Below, in pieces: positions 45,042 to 52,948 of a DNA stretch of 64,000 nucleotides (position 1 is its first letter; every line of letters begins with the position of its first letter). This stretch comes from Chryseobacterium indologenes. Its GTDB lineage: Bacteria; Bacteroidota; Bacteroidia; Flavobacteriales; Weeksellaceae. A program made the translations under genes and the position numbers. The notes beneath the pieces are model-generated. The model saw nothing but the letters and a program-made list of their open reading frames with translations, ran no database searches and had not been told where the DNA came from. The DNA lies in NCBI RefSeq assembly GCF_018362995.1, contig NZ_CP074372.1, positions 1,240,001 to 1,304,000 of the forward strand, given 5' to 3'.

Positions 45042-45875
45042 ATGAAAGATATTCGAATTGCTCTGCTGGACATGAACAACAATCATGTAAATCAAGGTTT
45101 TAGAAACATTAAAGAAATTTCTGAAACATTTCAGCAGAACTCTGAAGAAAATGTAGTAATCAAGACATTTGATGTGAGGTTTAAAGATGAAATGCCGGAA
45201 ATCGGAGATTTTGATATTTTCATTTCTTCAGGCGGTCCGGGAAACCCACATCGTGAAGGCTTTGCCTGGGAAGACAGATTTGCTAATTTTTTAAACTCTG
45301 TTTTTGAGCATAATAAACAAAAAGAAGATAAAAAATACCTTTTCCTGATCTGCCATTCATTTCAGTTGGCAAGTATTCACTGGAATCTGGGTAATATCTG
45401 CAAAAGAAAGTCTTATTCCTTTGGAGTAATGCCTGTTCATAAAACAGATGAAGGTAAAGAGGAATTCCTGTTCAAAAATCTTCAGGATCCTTTTTATGCA
45501 GTAGATTCCAGAGCTTATCAGTTTATTGAGCCGGATCATGACCGTTTTGAAGAACTTGGAATGACTGTTATGGCCATTGAAAAATTCCGTCCTCATATCA
45601 ATCTGGAAAGAGCGGTAATGGCCGTTCGTTTTTCGGAAGAAATATTCGGAACACAGTTTCACCCTGAAGCCAATCCTGAATCTTTGATCGAAAATCTGAA
45701 AGATGAAAAAAACAGAGAAGCCATGATCGAAAATTTCGGTATGGAAAAATATCTTGAAACGATTGACAGAATAGACGATGAAGATAAAATCATTCTGACC
45801 AGACATCAGATCCTTCCGAGATTTCTTCAGTTTGCAAAAAAAAACATTTTGAAAGAAGCTGAATCTTTGGCTTAA
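45042..45875 (+). CDS. Class I glutamine amidotransferase of the ligase cluster
   Basis: 277 residues. GATase-I fold with catalytic cysteine in LICHSFQLA (C104) and the His-x-Glu pair in GTQFHPEANPE (H207, E209), so the triad is complete. The oxyanion-side ISSGGPGNPH is also present. Stand-alone GATases of this kind supply ammonia or cleave gamma-glutamyl groups; in this cluster it could cut a glutamine-type bond or work with a ligase. A weak TAACTTTAC box 16 bases upstream of the ATG could be an internal promoter. Confidence 0.87.
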   Translation: MKDIRIALLDMNNNHVNQGFRNIKEISETFQQNSEENVVIKTFDVRFKDEMPEIGDFDIFISSGGPGNPHREGFAWEDRFANFLNSVFEHNKQKEDKKYLFLICHSFQLASIHWNLGNICKRKSYSFGVMPVHKTDEGKEEFLFKNLQDPFYAVDSRAYQFIEPDHDRFEELGMTVMAIEKFRPHINLERAVMAVRFSEEIFGTQFHPEANPESLIENLKDEKNREAMIENFGMEKYLETIDRIDDEDKIILTRHQILPRFLQFAKKNILKEAESLA

Positions 45876-45877
45876 AA

Positions 45878-46013
45878 GGCTGGAAGCTGGAAGAAGGATG
45901 CCGGAAGTTATTATCGGTTAAGATTATTGATTATTGATTATTCTTTTATTTATAAACGAATAATTTAAATTTCAGAATTAAAAACTTCCCTCTCCCAGCT
46001 TCCAACTTCCAGC
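45878..46013. repeat. Imperfect inverted repeat between GATase and ligase C
   Basis: Left arm GGCTGGAAGCTGGAAGAAGG then ATGCCGGAAGTT (45878-45909); right arm AACTTCCCTCTCCCAGCTTC then CAACTTCCAGC (45983-46013). Both arms are degenerate GGAAGCTG units. The loop is AT-rich with a tandem ATTATTGATT. It splits the gene run and could end or slow the transcript. Confidence 0.65.
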
Positions 46014-46074
46014 AGCTTACTATAACAATCGGGCAGCAACGCTCGATTTTTTTAACATCACAAAGAAAAAAAAT

Positions 46075-47253
46075 ATGATTCCAAAATACAGAAAACAGTA
46101 CAATCAGGAGTTTTCGGATGAAAAGTATAATCAATTAAAAAATATACTGGCAGAAAAAGGAGGTACTGCACCTACTTTCAGGGTTTCAGAAAGCCCTATT
46201 TTTTTGACCAAAGAGTTTGAAAGTAAACTTATCGATGCCAGCGAAAGTATCATCAGCCAGATCAAGGCTATGCCCACAGAAGTACTTCAGAAAGCCATAC
46301 CTGACAACTGCAGGGTTCCCAATGATACGGACCAGCCTCATTTTTTCACCATAGATTTCGGAGTCTGCAAAAGTGAAAATGGAGAAATAGAACCTCAACT
46401 GATAGAACTTCAGGCGTTTCCTTCTTTATATGCTTTTCAGAAAGTGTATGAGGAAACCTACTGCGAAGTCTACCCTTTTCTTTCGGAAATCAGAAATCCT
46501 ATGACTCATGAAACCTTTAAAAATTATTTGAAGGAACTGATTGTAGGTGATGAAAATCCTGAAAATGTAATCCTCCTTGAAATATTCCCGGAAAAACAGA
46601 AAACAGCGATTGATTTTGCTTTAACAGAAAAATTATTGGGAATAAAAACCGTATGTCTGACGAAAGTAAAAAAAGAAGGCAAGAAACTGTATTATGAAAA
46701 TAATGGAAAGCTTACCGAAATCAAGAGAATTTACAACCGTGTTATATTTGATGAACTGGACAGCATCCCAGATCTTACTACAGAGTTTGATTTCCGTGAA
46801 GAGGTGGACGTCAAATGGATTACTCATCCAAACTGGTTCTTTAAAATCTCAAAATTCCTTTTACCATTATTAAAACATCAGTTTGTTCCAAAAAGCTATT
46901 TCCTTCATGAATTTCCGGAAAATGAAAACCTTGAAGACTTTGTATTGAAACCTTTATTTTCATTTGCAGGGAGTGGAGTTAATTTGAATCCTACAAAAGA
47001 AGTTACAGACTCTATTCAGGATAAAGAAAACTATATTTTGCAGAGAAAAGTATACTATGAACCAATTTTTGAAGATATCAACGGAGAATTTTCAAAAGCA
47101 GAGATCCGTTTGTTGTATATTTGGCGGGAAAATGACGAACGCCCTATCCTATTGGAAAATTTGGGAAGAATGACCAAAGCTGCGATGGTAAATGTGGATT
47201 TCAATAAAAAAGATGCCATCTGGATTGGAAGTTCGAATGCTTTTTTTGGATAA
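46075..47253 (+). CDS. ATP-grasp-like protein C of the ligase cluster (glutathionylspermidine synthase-like)
   Basis: 392 residues. Segments DFVLKPLFSFAGSGVNLNPT and YILQRKVYYEPIFEDING, with KAEIRLLYIWRENDERPILLENLGRM, resemble the ATP-grasp core of glutathionylspermidine-synthase-like or circularly permuted ATP-grasp proteins. The N-terminal half (DFGVCKSENGEIEPQLIELQAFPSLYAF) fits a substrate domain. The exact subfamily and substrate are uncertain. It follows the hairpin gap and could be independently expressed, but is probably part of the same pathway. Confidence 0.7.
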   Translation: MIPKYRKQYNQEFSDEKYNQLKNILAEKGGTAPTFRVSESPIFLTKEFESKLIDASESIISQIKAMPTEVLQKAIPDNCRVPNDTDQPHFFTIDFGVCKSENGEIEPQLIELQAFPSLYAFQKVYEETYCEVYPFLSEIRNPMTHETFKNYLKELIVGDENPENVILLEIFPEKQKTAIDFALTEKLLGIKTVCLTKVKKEGKKLYYENNGKLTEIKRIYNRVIFDELDSIPDLTTEFDFREEVDVKWITHPNWFFKISKFLLPLLKHQFVPKSYFLHEFPENENLEDFVLKPLFSFAGSGVNLNPTKEVTDSIQDKENYILQRKVYYEPIFEDINGEFSKAEIRLLYIWRENDERPILLENLGRMTKAAMVNVDFNKKDAIWIGSSNAFFG

Positions 47254-47276
47254 ATAATTTATAAAACTAATAATAC

Positions 47277-47735
47277 ATGGAAGAAAAGTCAACAGCTTTT
47301 GCAGAATTTGACAATAACATTTTAACGCGAAGAAGAAATCTATTACCCACCTAGATTAAAGTTTTCTTATGGATATTTTTAATCGGAGGCGCATTATCTG
47401 CTATTTTTTTAATGGCAGGCTCACTGATGACTCATATCTCTTTATCGATATACGGAATAAGTGCTAACCATCCCTATTCAATGACAGGACTTTTGATCTG
47501 CTTTTTGTTTTTGTTTAAAGGTATTGTTGCGTATGGACTTTGGTTTGAGCAAAAATGGGCAGTACAGGCTGCAATAGTTGATGCTATTATAGGAATTGCT
47601 ATTTGCCTCATTATGATGGCCATTATCCCATTTGTCAATCCAACAATCAGTTTTACACTCAGATTAGAACTCATTCCTTTGTATTTTTATCTTAAAAAAA
47701 TGCAGAGTATAAAGAAAACCTGGGAAAGCTTATAA
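47277..47735 (+). pseudogene. Membrane protein gene interrupted by an in-frame amber codon
   Basis: From the ATG, 25 codons (MEEKSTAFAEFDNNILTRRR, then NLLPT) are followed by TAG at 47352-47354. The same frame then continues without a break (IKVFLWIFLIGGALSAIFLM...) to a stop at 47733-47735, about 152 residues in all. The continuation has about four membrane helices. TGG is one change from TAG, and NLLPTWIKVFLWIF would read naturally, so a nonsense mutation is the simple explanation; restart at the ATG at 47412 would give a 107-residue protein. Function unknown. Confidence 0.75.
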
Positions 47736-47742
47736 AAAAACA

Positions 47743-47772
47743 AAACCTCCGAAATTCCGGAGGTTTATTTTT
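47743..47772. terminator. Bidirectional terminator between the ligase cluster and cphA
   Basis: Stem AAACCTCCG / CGGAGGTTT with an AAATTC loop, followed by TTTATTTTTTTT on the plus side and a T-run on the minus side. Confidence 0.85.
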
Positions 47773-47773
47773 T

Positions 47774-50404
47774 TTAAATATTCTTATCGTCTTCCAACAG
47801 CTCCTTGGCCTGATATTCCTGAACCAGGTCAATAGCATTAGAAATAACATCACTTAAGGCAGTGATAAATGTTCCTTCTTCTGCCATTCCCATCGCATGT
47901 TTTAATGCTTCAATTTCTTTAGGAATAATCTCATAACTTACATCTCTGCCCGCCGAGTTAATCCCGTCAATAATCAACCCGTTGATTTCCTCTTCGGTTC
48001 TTCCGCGAAGGTGCTTCTCATTTCGGATGATAATATAGTCAAACATTCTCCCGGCAATCTTTCCACACTCTCTAATATCATTATCTCTTCTGTCTCCAAC
48101 ACCGGAAATAATTCCGATTTTCTTTGTTGACTCAACATTTTTCAGATAATCTTCAATAGCTTCGTATCCTGAAGGATTATGAGCGAAATCGATTAGTACT
48201 TTAAAGTTTTTGAATTTAAAGACATTCAATCTTCCCGGTGTAAGCTGAGCACTTGGAATAAATGTTCTTAAAGAATTGGAAATATCTTCAATTCCGAACC
48301 CATAAAGATAACTTGCCAAACTGGCTGCCAACACATTTTCAATCATGAACCGGGCTTTCCCTTCCATAGTGATCGGGAAATCTTTGGCTTTTCCTATTCT
48401 GATTTTCCAGTCTCCTTTTTTAATGGTTACAAAACCCTCTTCATACACGCAGGTGATTTTTCCTTCTTTGGCAAATTTTACGATATGCGGGTTGTTTTCA
48501 TCCATACTGAAAATGGCCACATTGGAATCAAGATCATTCACGATCTTCATGGAATATTGATTATCCGCGTTCAGCACGCTCCAGCCATTTTTTTTAACAC
48601 TATCGAGGACGACACGTTTTACTTTGGTAAGATCCTTCAAACTGTGAATGTCATTCATTCCCAGATGATCTTCCTCAATATTGGTCAAAACTCCGATATC
48701 ACATTGTGAAAAACCAAGCCCGGAACGTAAAATTCCTCCTCTAGCAGTTTCCAGCACTGCAAATTCTACCGTTGGATCTTTTAAGATAAATTCTGCTGAA
48801 AGCGGTCCTGTAGTATCGCCTTTTGACAACATTGTATTTTGAATGTAAATTCCATCCGAAGTCGTGAACCCCACTCTGTAACCGTTACTTTTTACAATAT
48901 GGGAAATAAGTCTTGTAGTCGTAGTTTTCCCATTGGTTCCCGTCACTGCAATAATTGGAATGGTAAAAGGTTTTCCTTGCGGATAAAGCATATCTACAAC
49001 TGGTGCAGCCACATTTCTTGGAAGCCCTTCGCTTGGCGCCAGGTGCATTCTGAATCCCGGAGCAGCATTCACTTCAATAATAGCTCCGCCACTTTCTTTT
49101 AAAGGCTGGGTCAAATTCTCCGCCATCACATCAATACCACAGACATCCAATCCTATAATTTTAGAGATTCTTTCTGCCATTGTGATGTTTTCCGGGTGTA
49201 CCATATCTGTTACATCAATGGATGTTCCTCCGGTGGAAAGATTCGCTGTTGATTTCAGGTAGACCACTTCTCCTCTTTGAGGAATGGTTTCCAACGTATA
49301 TTGAAGCTTTTCAAGAAGTTCCAATGTATCTTTATCTACTTCAATCTCAGTAAGGACATTTTCATGGCCATAACCTCTTCTCGGGTCTTTATTTTCTTTT
49401 TCAATAAGCTGTTGAAGATTCAGTTCGCCGTCTCCTACAACATGGGCAGGCACTCTTCTTGCTGCCGCCACCATCTTATTATTAATGACCAAAATACGGA
49501 AATCATATCCTGTGATATATTTCTCAACAATTACTTTTCTTGAATATTTCTGAGCATGTTCAAGACCTACCTTAGCAGCATCCCAGTCGTTGACATTAAT
49601 GGAAGAACCTTTTCCGTGATTTCCATCCAAAGGCTTTAAAACAATCGGATACCCAATTTTTCTGATCACAGTATTTAATCCTTCTTCGTCTGCAACCAAA
49701 TCACCAATCGGTACCGGAATCGCTGCATCATGAAGCATTCTTTTGGTTAATTCTTTATTACATGCGATATCAACGGCAATAGAACTTGTTTTTCCGGTAA
49801 TCGTAGCCTGAAATCTTTGCTGATTTACCCCGTAGCCCAATTGCACCAGAGAATTTGTTCCCAGTCTGATCCAGGGTATTCTTCGGGAAGCAGCTTCTTC
49901 TACAATACTTCCTGTAGAAGGCCCAAGGCGGACACGCTCTCTGATTTCTTTTAATCTATGAATACAGGCATTTAAATCATAATCCTTGCCTTCTACCAGG
50001 GCTTCTGCAATTTTTACAGATTCTTCTGCGGCAAAGATCCCTGCATTTTCTTCGATATAATTAAATACTACGTTATATACTCCCGGAGTTTTTGTCTCCC
50101 GGGTTCTTCCAAACCCTACATCCATTCCTGCAAGGGTCTGTATTTCCAAAGCGATATGCTCAATGACATGCCCCATCCAGGTTCCTGTTTCCACTCTATG
50201 GAAAAAGCCTCCTTCCACTCCTTCTGAACATCGGTGGGTAATCAATGAGGGTATTAATTTTTCAATCCTTTCCCGGAAACCTTCTATTTTATTGGTAGGA
50301 TAATCCTCCATTTCTTCTAAGTCTAACCTCATCTGTATCAGCTTCTTTCTTCTGATGCTCCAGATATTTGGACCTCTTAGTGCCTGAATCTTTTCGATTT
50401 TCAT
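47774..50404 (-). CDS. cphA: Cyanophycin synthetase
   Basis: 876 residues, the typical length. Makes cyanophycin (multi-L-arginyl-poly-L-aspartate) from Asp, Arg and ATP without a ribosome. An N-terminal domain (about 1-160) is followed by an ATP-grasp domain with KPLDGNHGKGSSI (about 260-275) and a Mur-ligase-like domain from about 485 with P-loop VTGTNGKTTTTRLI. Later Mur elements are DFAHNPSGYEAIEDY and ISGVGDRRDNDIRECG. Divergent from cphB; a TAnnTTTG box lies 45 bases upstream. Confidence 0.96.
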   Translation of the reverse strand: MKIEKIQALRGPNIWSIRRKKLIQMRLDLEEMEDYPTNKIEGFRERIEKLIPSLITHRCSEGVEGGFFHRVETGTWMGHVIEHIALEIQTLAGMDVGFGRTRETKTPGVYNVVFNYIEENAGIFAAEESVKIAEALVEGKDYDLNACIHRLKEIRERVRLGPSTGSIVEEAASRRIPWIRLGTNSLVQLGYGVNQQRFQATITGKTSSIAVDIACNKELTKRMLHDAAIPVPIGDLVADEEGLNTVIRKIGYPIVLKPLDGNHGKGSSINVNDWDAAKVGLEHAQKYSRKVIVEKYITGYDFRILVINNKMVAAARRVPAHVVGDGELNLQQLIEKENKDPRRGYGHENVLTEIEVDKDTLELLEKLQYTLETIPQRGEVVYLKSTANLSTGGTSIDVTDMVHPENITMAERISKIIGLDVCGIDVMAENLTQPLKESGGAIIEVNAAPGFRMHLAPSEGLPRNVAAPVVDMLYPQGKPFTIPIIAVTGTNGKTTTTRLISHIVKSNGYRVGFTTSDGIYIQNTMLSKGDTTGPLSAEFILKDPTVEFAVLETARGGILRSGLGFSQCDIGVLTNIEEDHLGMNDIHSLKDLTKVKRVVLDSVKKNGWSVLNADNQYSMKIVNDLDSNVAIFSMDENNPHIVKFAKEGKITCVYEEGFVTIKKGDWKIRIGKAKDFPITMEGKARFMIENVLAASLASYLYGFGIEDISNSLRTFIPSAQLTPGRLNVFKFKNFKVLIDFAHNPSGYEAIEDYLKNVESTKKIGIISGVGDRRDNDIRECGKIAGRMFDYIIIRNEKHLRGRTEEEINGLIIDGINSAGRDVSYEIIPKEIEALKHAMGMAEEGTFITALSDVISNAIDLVQEYQAKELLEDDKNI

Positions 50405-50448
50405 AGTCTATTGGCATTTTAACAGTTAACAATAACTCCTTTCATAGC

Positions 50449-50456
50449 CAAAGATA
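50449..50456 (-). promoter_or_regulatory. -7 promoter box for cphA
   Basis: Reads TATCTTTG on the minus strand, a full match to TAnnTTTG. Confidence 0.5.
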
Positions 50457-50554
50457 ATGTAAAACCCTAAACGAAACTATACCAGAATTAAAGATTTGTT
50501 AAAAAAGAATTAATTTTAATTAACATTCCTAAAACATTAAAAATCAACTAAAGA

Positions 50555-50569
50555 TGGCACGAAATTAGC
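50555..50569 (+). promoter_or_regulatory. Sigma-54-like promoter upstream of cphB
   Basis: TGGCACG-AAAT-TAGC: the invariant GG and GC are present with ten bases between, and only one position differs from the consensus TGGCACGNNNNTTGC. The expected start of transcription is near 50581, leaving a 22-base leader. A vegetative-type box (TAATTTTGT, 50591-50599) also lies just before the ATG. Confidence 0.5.
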
Positions 50570-50602
50570 GAATGAATGTGAATTATTTTTTAATTTTGTA
50601 CA

Positions 50603-51493
50603 ATGATGAAACCTGTTGGAAAATTAATAGTTATCGGAGGCGCTGTAAACAAAGGCAGTTTTGCTGAGACCGATTATGATCAGAATATTGAAAAAAATCT
50701 TAATTTTTTTGAGCGTGGGATCTTAAGAAAGATCATCAACGAATCAAAGCTTAAGGAAAACTCTGTCATTGAAATTGTTACAACCGCCTCTCAAATCCCT
50801 CAGATTGTAGGCACTGAATATAAAAAAGCATTTGAATTCCTTGGTGCTAAAAATGTAAACGTTCTCGACATCCATAATCGTGAAGAAGCCAATTCTGATG
50901 CAATGGTGGCAAGAGCCAATGCTGCCGATGTGATGATGTTCACCGGAGGAGACCAGCTGAGACTGACTTCTATTCTTGGAGGAACAAGATTTCATGATAC
51001 GATTTTATTAAAATACCAGGAGCAGGATTTTATTTATTCCGGAACTTCTGCGGGAGCTGCAGCAGCATCTGAAAATATGATCTACCAGGGAAGCAGTTCT
51101 GAAGCATTGTTGAAAGGAGAAATTAAAACTACACAAGGATTAGGTTTGATTGATAATGTCATCATTGATACACACTTTGTGCAGCGTGGCAGAATCGGAC
51201 GTCTTTTCCAGGCTGTAGTCAACAATCCGAGAACGCTGGGAATAGGACTAGGAGAAGATACCGGACTCTTCATCCATAATGATGTAATGACCGCTGTAGG
51301 TTCTGGTCTTGTCATTCTGGTAGACGGAAGATTTATTAAAGATACCAACCTTACCAATATCAATCTTGGAGAACCTATTTCTATTGATAATTTAACGGTA
51401 CATGTCATGTCTATGAATGATCATTATGATCTTACCACAAAGACATTAACGATTGAGAATTCTCAGTTTAATCCGATACCGCAGGATAAGTAG
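50603..51493 (+). CDS. cphB: Cyanophycinase
   Basis: 296 residues. S51-family serine peptidase that cuts cyanophycin into beta-Asp-Arg dipeptides. The catalytic serine is in YSGTSAGAAAASENMI (S149), with MFTGGDQLRLTSIL (about 112) before it and IDTHFVQRGRIGRLFQAV (about 190) after. Divergent from cphA. A second ATG directly follows the first, so either may be used. The neighbouring isoaspartyl peptidase completes the degradation. Confidence 0.95.
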   Translation: MMKPVGKLIVIGGAVNKGSFAETDYDQNIEKNLNFFERGILRKIINESKLKENSVIEIVTTASQIPQIVGTEYKKAFEFLGAKNVNVLDIHNREEANSDAMVARANAADVMMFTGGDQLRLTSILGGTRFHDTILLKYQEQDFIYSGTSAGAAAASENMIYQGSSSEALLKGEIKTTQGLGLIDNVIIDTHFVQRGRIGRLFQAVVNNPRTLGIGLGEDTGLFIHNDVMTAVGSGLVILVDGRFIKDTNLTNINLGEPISIDNLTVHVMSMNDHYDLTTKTLTIENSQFNPIPQDK

Positions 51494-51665
51494 TACGGGT
51501 TGCGGGGTTTTGAGATTCGGTTTTCAAAAGACAATAAGCTCGAAATCCCGGAACACGAAACTCGTACAGGATATGAATAAATTTCTTATCTTTTCTTCCT
51601 ATTTAATGACCGGGGCCTTGTAATAATTGACAGCAATATACCCGAAGCCACGGAACACGAAACCC
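51492..51665. repeat. Degenerate inverted repeat between cphB and iaaA
   Basis: Left arm AGTACGGGTTGCGGGGTTTT then GAGATTCGG; right arm CGAAATCCCGGAACACGAAA then CTCGTAC (51541-51567); a third copy of the right-arm type CCCGAAGCCACGGAACACGA then AACCC at 51641-51665. The arms pair imperfectly. They belong to the same class of short-unit intergenic repeats as those at 32781, 45878 and 18107, but with a different unit. Confidence 0.55.
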
Positions 51666-51674
51666 TTATCTATT

Positions 51675-52517
51675 ATGAAAATCATTATCCACGGAGGTTT
51701 TTTCTCAGAAAGCGATCAAAGCCATGAAGTAAAAACCGCAAAACAGGATTCTTTAAAAGACATTGCCCAAAAAGCATTTGAATATCTTACAACCCATTCA
51801 GCTTTTGATACCGTTGCTTATGTCGTTTCATTGCTCGAAGACGATCCGTTATACAATGCGGGAATCGGTTCTCAGATCCAGAGTGATGGTATTATCCGTA
51901 TGAGTGCTGCTATTATGAATGGAGAAACTCAAAAGCTAAGCGGAGTTATCAATATCCAGGATGTAAAGAACCCTATTTTCGTTGCCAAAGCTCTTATTGA
52001 AGAGGATGACCGCGTTTTGGGAGGTTACGGTGCAAAAATCTACGCTACGGAACATGGTTTTGAGAATTTTTCAACAGAAATTCCTCAGAGAAGAAGTGAA
52101 TATGAAGCCAAATTGGCTAACGGAGGCAAAGGAACGGTAGGTTGTGTAGCGATTGATCAGGAAGGAAAGCTTGCTGTTGCAACCTCTACAGGTGGAAAAG
52201 GTTTTGAGATCCCTGGAAGAATTTCAGATTCTGCCACCGTGGCTGGAAATTATGCCAATGCCTTCTGTGCTGTAAGCTGTACCGGTGTGGGGGAAGATAT
52301 TGTGAGCAATGCTACTGCCACAAAAATTGTAACGAGGGTTACAGATGGGATGAGCCTTGAGCAGGCTTTCAGCAAGACATTTGATGAACTAAAAACCATT
52401 GATGGATTCGCAGGAGCTATTGCCATTGATAAAGACGGAAATCTTTACCATCAGGATTCTTATCCTACTATGGTTTTCGCCAGTTTTGATGGCAAAAATT
52501 TTGAAGTCTTCTCTTAA
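51675..52517 (+). CDS. iaaA: Isoaspartyl peptidase / type-III L-asparaginase (Ntn hydrolase)
   Basis: 280 residues. Cleaves beta-aspartyl dipeptides; beside cphB it would split beta-Asp-Arg to Asp and Arg. The nucleophile is Thr in KGTVGCVAID (T154), which becomes the new N-terminus after self-cleavage, with ATSTGGKGFEIPGRISDSA and GNYANAFCAVSCTG following. The ATG is preferred to a TTG 16 codons upstream, because the KIIIHGG start is the family N-terminus. The gap after cphB holds repeats, so co-transcription is uncertain. Confidence 0.92.
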   Translation: MKIIIHGGFFSESDQSHEVKTAKQDSLKDIAQKAFEYLTTHSAFDTVAYVVSLLEDDPLYNAGIGSQIQSDGIIRMSAAIMNGETQKLSGVINIQDVKNPIFVAKALIEEDDRVLGGYGAKIYATEHGFENFSTEIPQRRSEYEAKLANGGKGTVGCVAIDQEGKLAVATSTGGKGFEIPGRISDSATVAGNYANAFCAVSCTGVGEDIVSNATATKIVTRVTDGMSLEQAFSKTFDELKTIDGFAGAIAIDKDGNLYHQDSYPTMVFASFDGKNFEVFS

Positions 52518-52550
52518 TTTTAACATTTTTTTATAAGTCGATTTATTTTT

Positions 52551-52566
52551 TTGGCACGTATTTTAC
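52551..52566 (+). promoter_or_regulatory. Degenerate sigma-54-like element before the YtxH-like gene
   Basis: TTGGCAC-GTATT-TTAC. The -24 half is perfect but the invariant GC of the -12 half reads AC, so it is at best weak. It lies 51 bases before the ATG. Confidence 0.25.
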
Positions 52567-52616
52567 ATTATTAGTAATAACAAATTTTAATATTAATACA
52601 TAAAAAAATAGAAATC

Positions 52617-52853
52617 ATGGGAAACAAAACAAAAGGTATATTAGCTTTATTAGGTTTAGGTGCATTAGCTTATTGGAAATATAAGAATTCAAGCCCTGAA
52701 GATCAACAGGCCGTAAAAGACAAAATCAATACTGCAAAAGACAATCTTAACAAATGGGGAAATGACCTTAAAACAAAAGCCAATGACGTTGCTTCCCAGG
52801 TTCAGAATAAAGTGGACGAAGTAAAGACAAAAGCTGAAGATTCTCTAAGCTAG
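52617..52853 (+). CDS. Small YtxH-like stress-type protein
   Basis: 78 residues. A hydrophobic N-terminal part with KGILALLGLGALAYWKYKNS is followed by a highly charged amphipathic helix with repeats of K, D and N (DKINTAKDNLNKWGNDLKTK, ANDVASQVQNKVDEVKTKAE). The layout of a short membrane anchor plus a long helix matches YtxH/general-stress proteins. Function unknown. It has its own terminator and is a single-gene unit. Confidence 0.7.
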   Translation: MGNKTKGILALLGLGALAYWKYKNSSPEDQQAVKDKINTAKDNLNKWGNDLKTKANDVASQVQNKVDEVKTKAEDSLS

Positions 52854-52887
52854 ACAAAAGCAGTTTTTTTTAACATTCATATATAGG

Positions 52888-52924
52888 AAAAGTCATCGTA
52901 ATCAATATTACGATGACTTTTTAT
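52888..52924. terminator. Terminator after the YtxH-like gene
   Basis: A perfect 15-pair stem AAAAGTCATCGTAAT / ATTACGATGACTTTT around CAAT, followed by TTATTTT. Confidence 0.85.
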
Positions 52925-52948
52925 TTTAGAAAAATTCCAATTCAATTT

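Noticed and set aside
52551..52566. Functional sigma-54 promoter for the YtxH-like gene
   Set aside because: The invariant GC of the -12 element is AC; listed as a weak element only.
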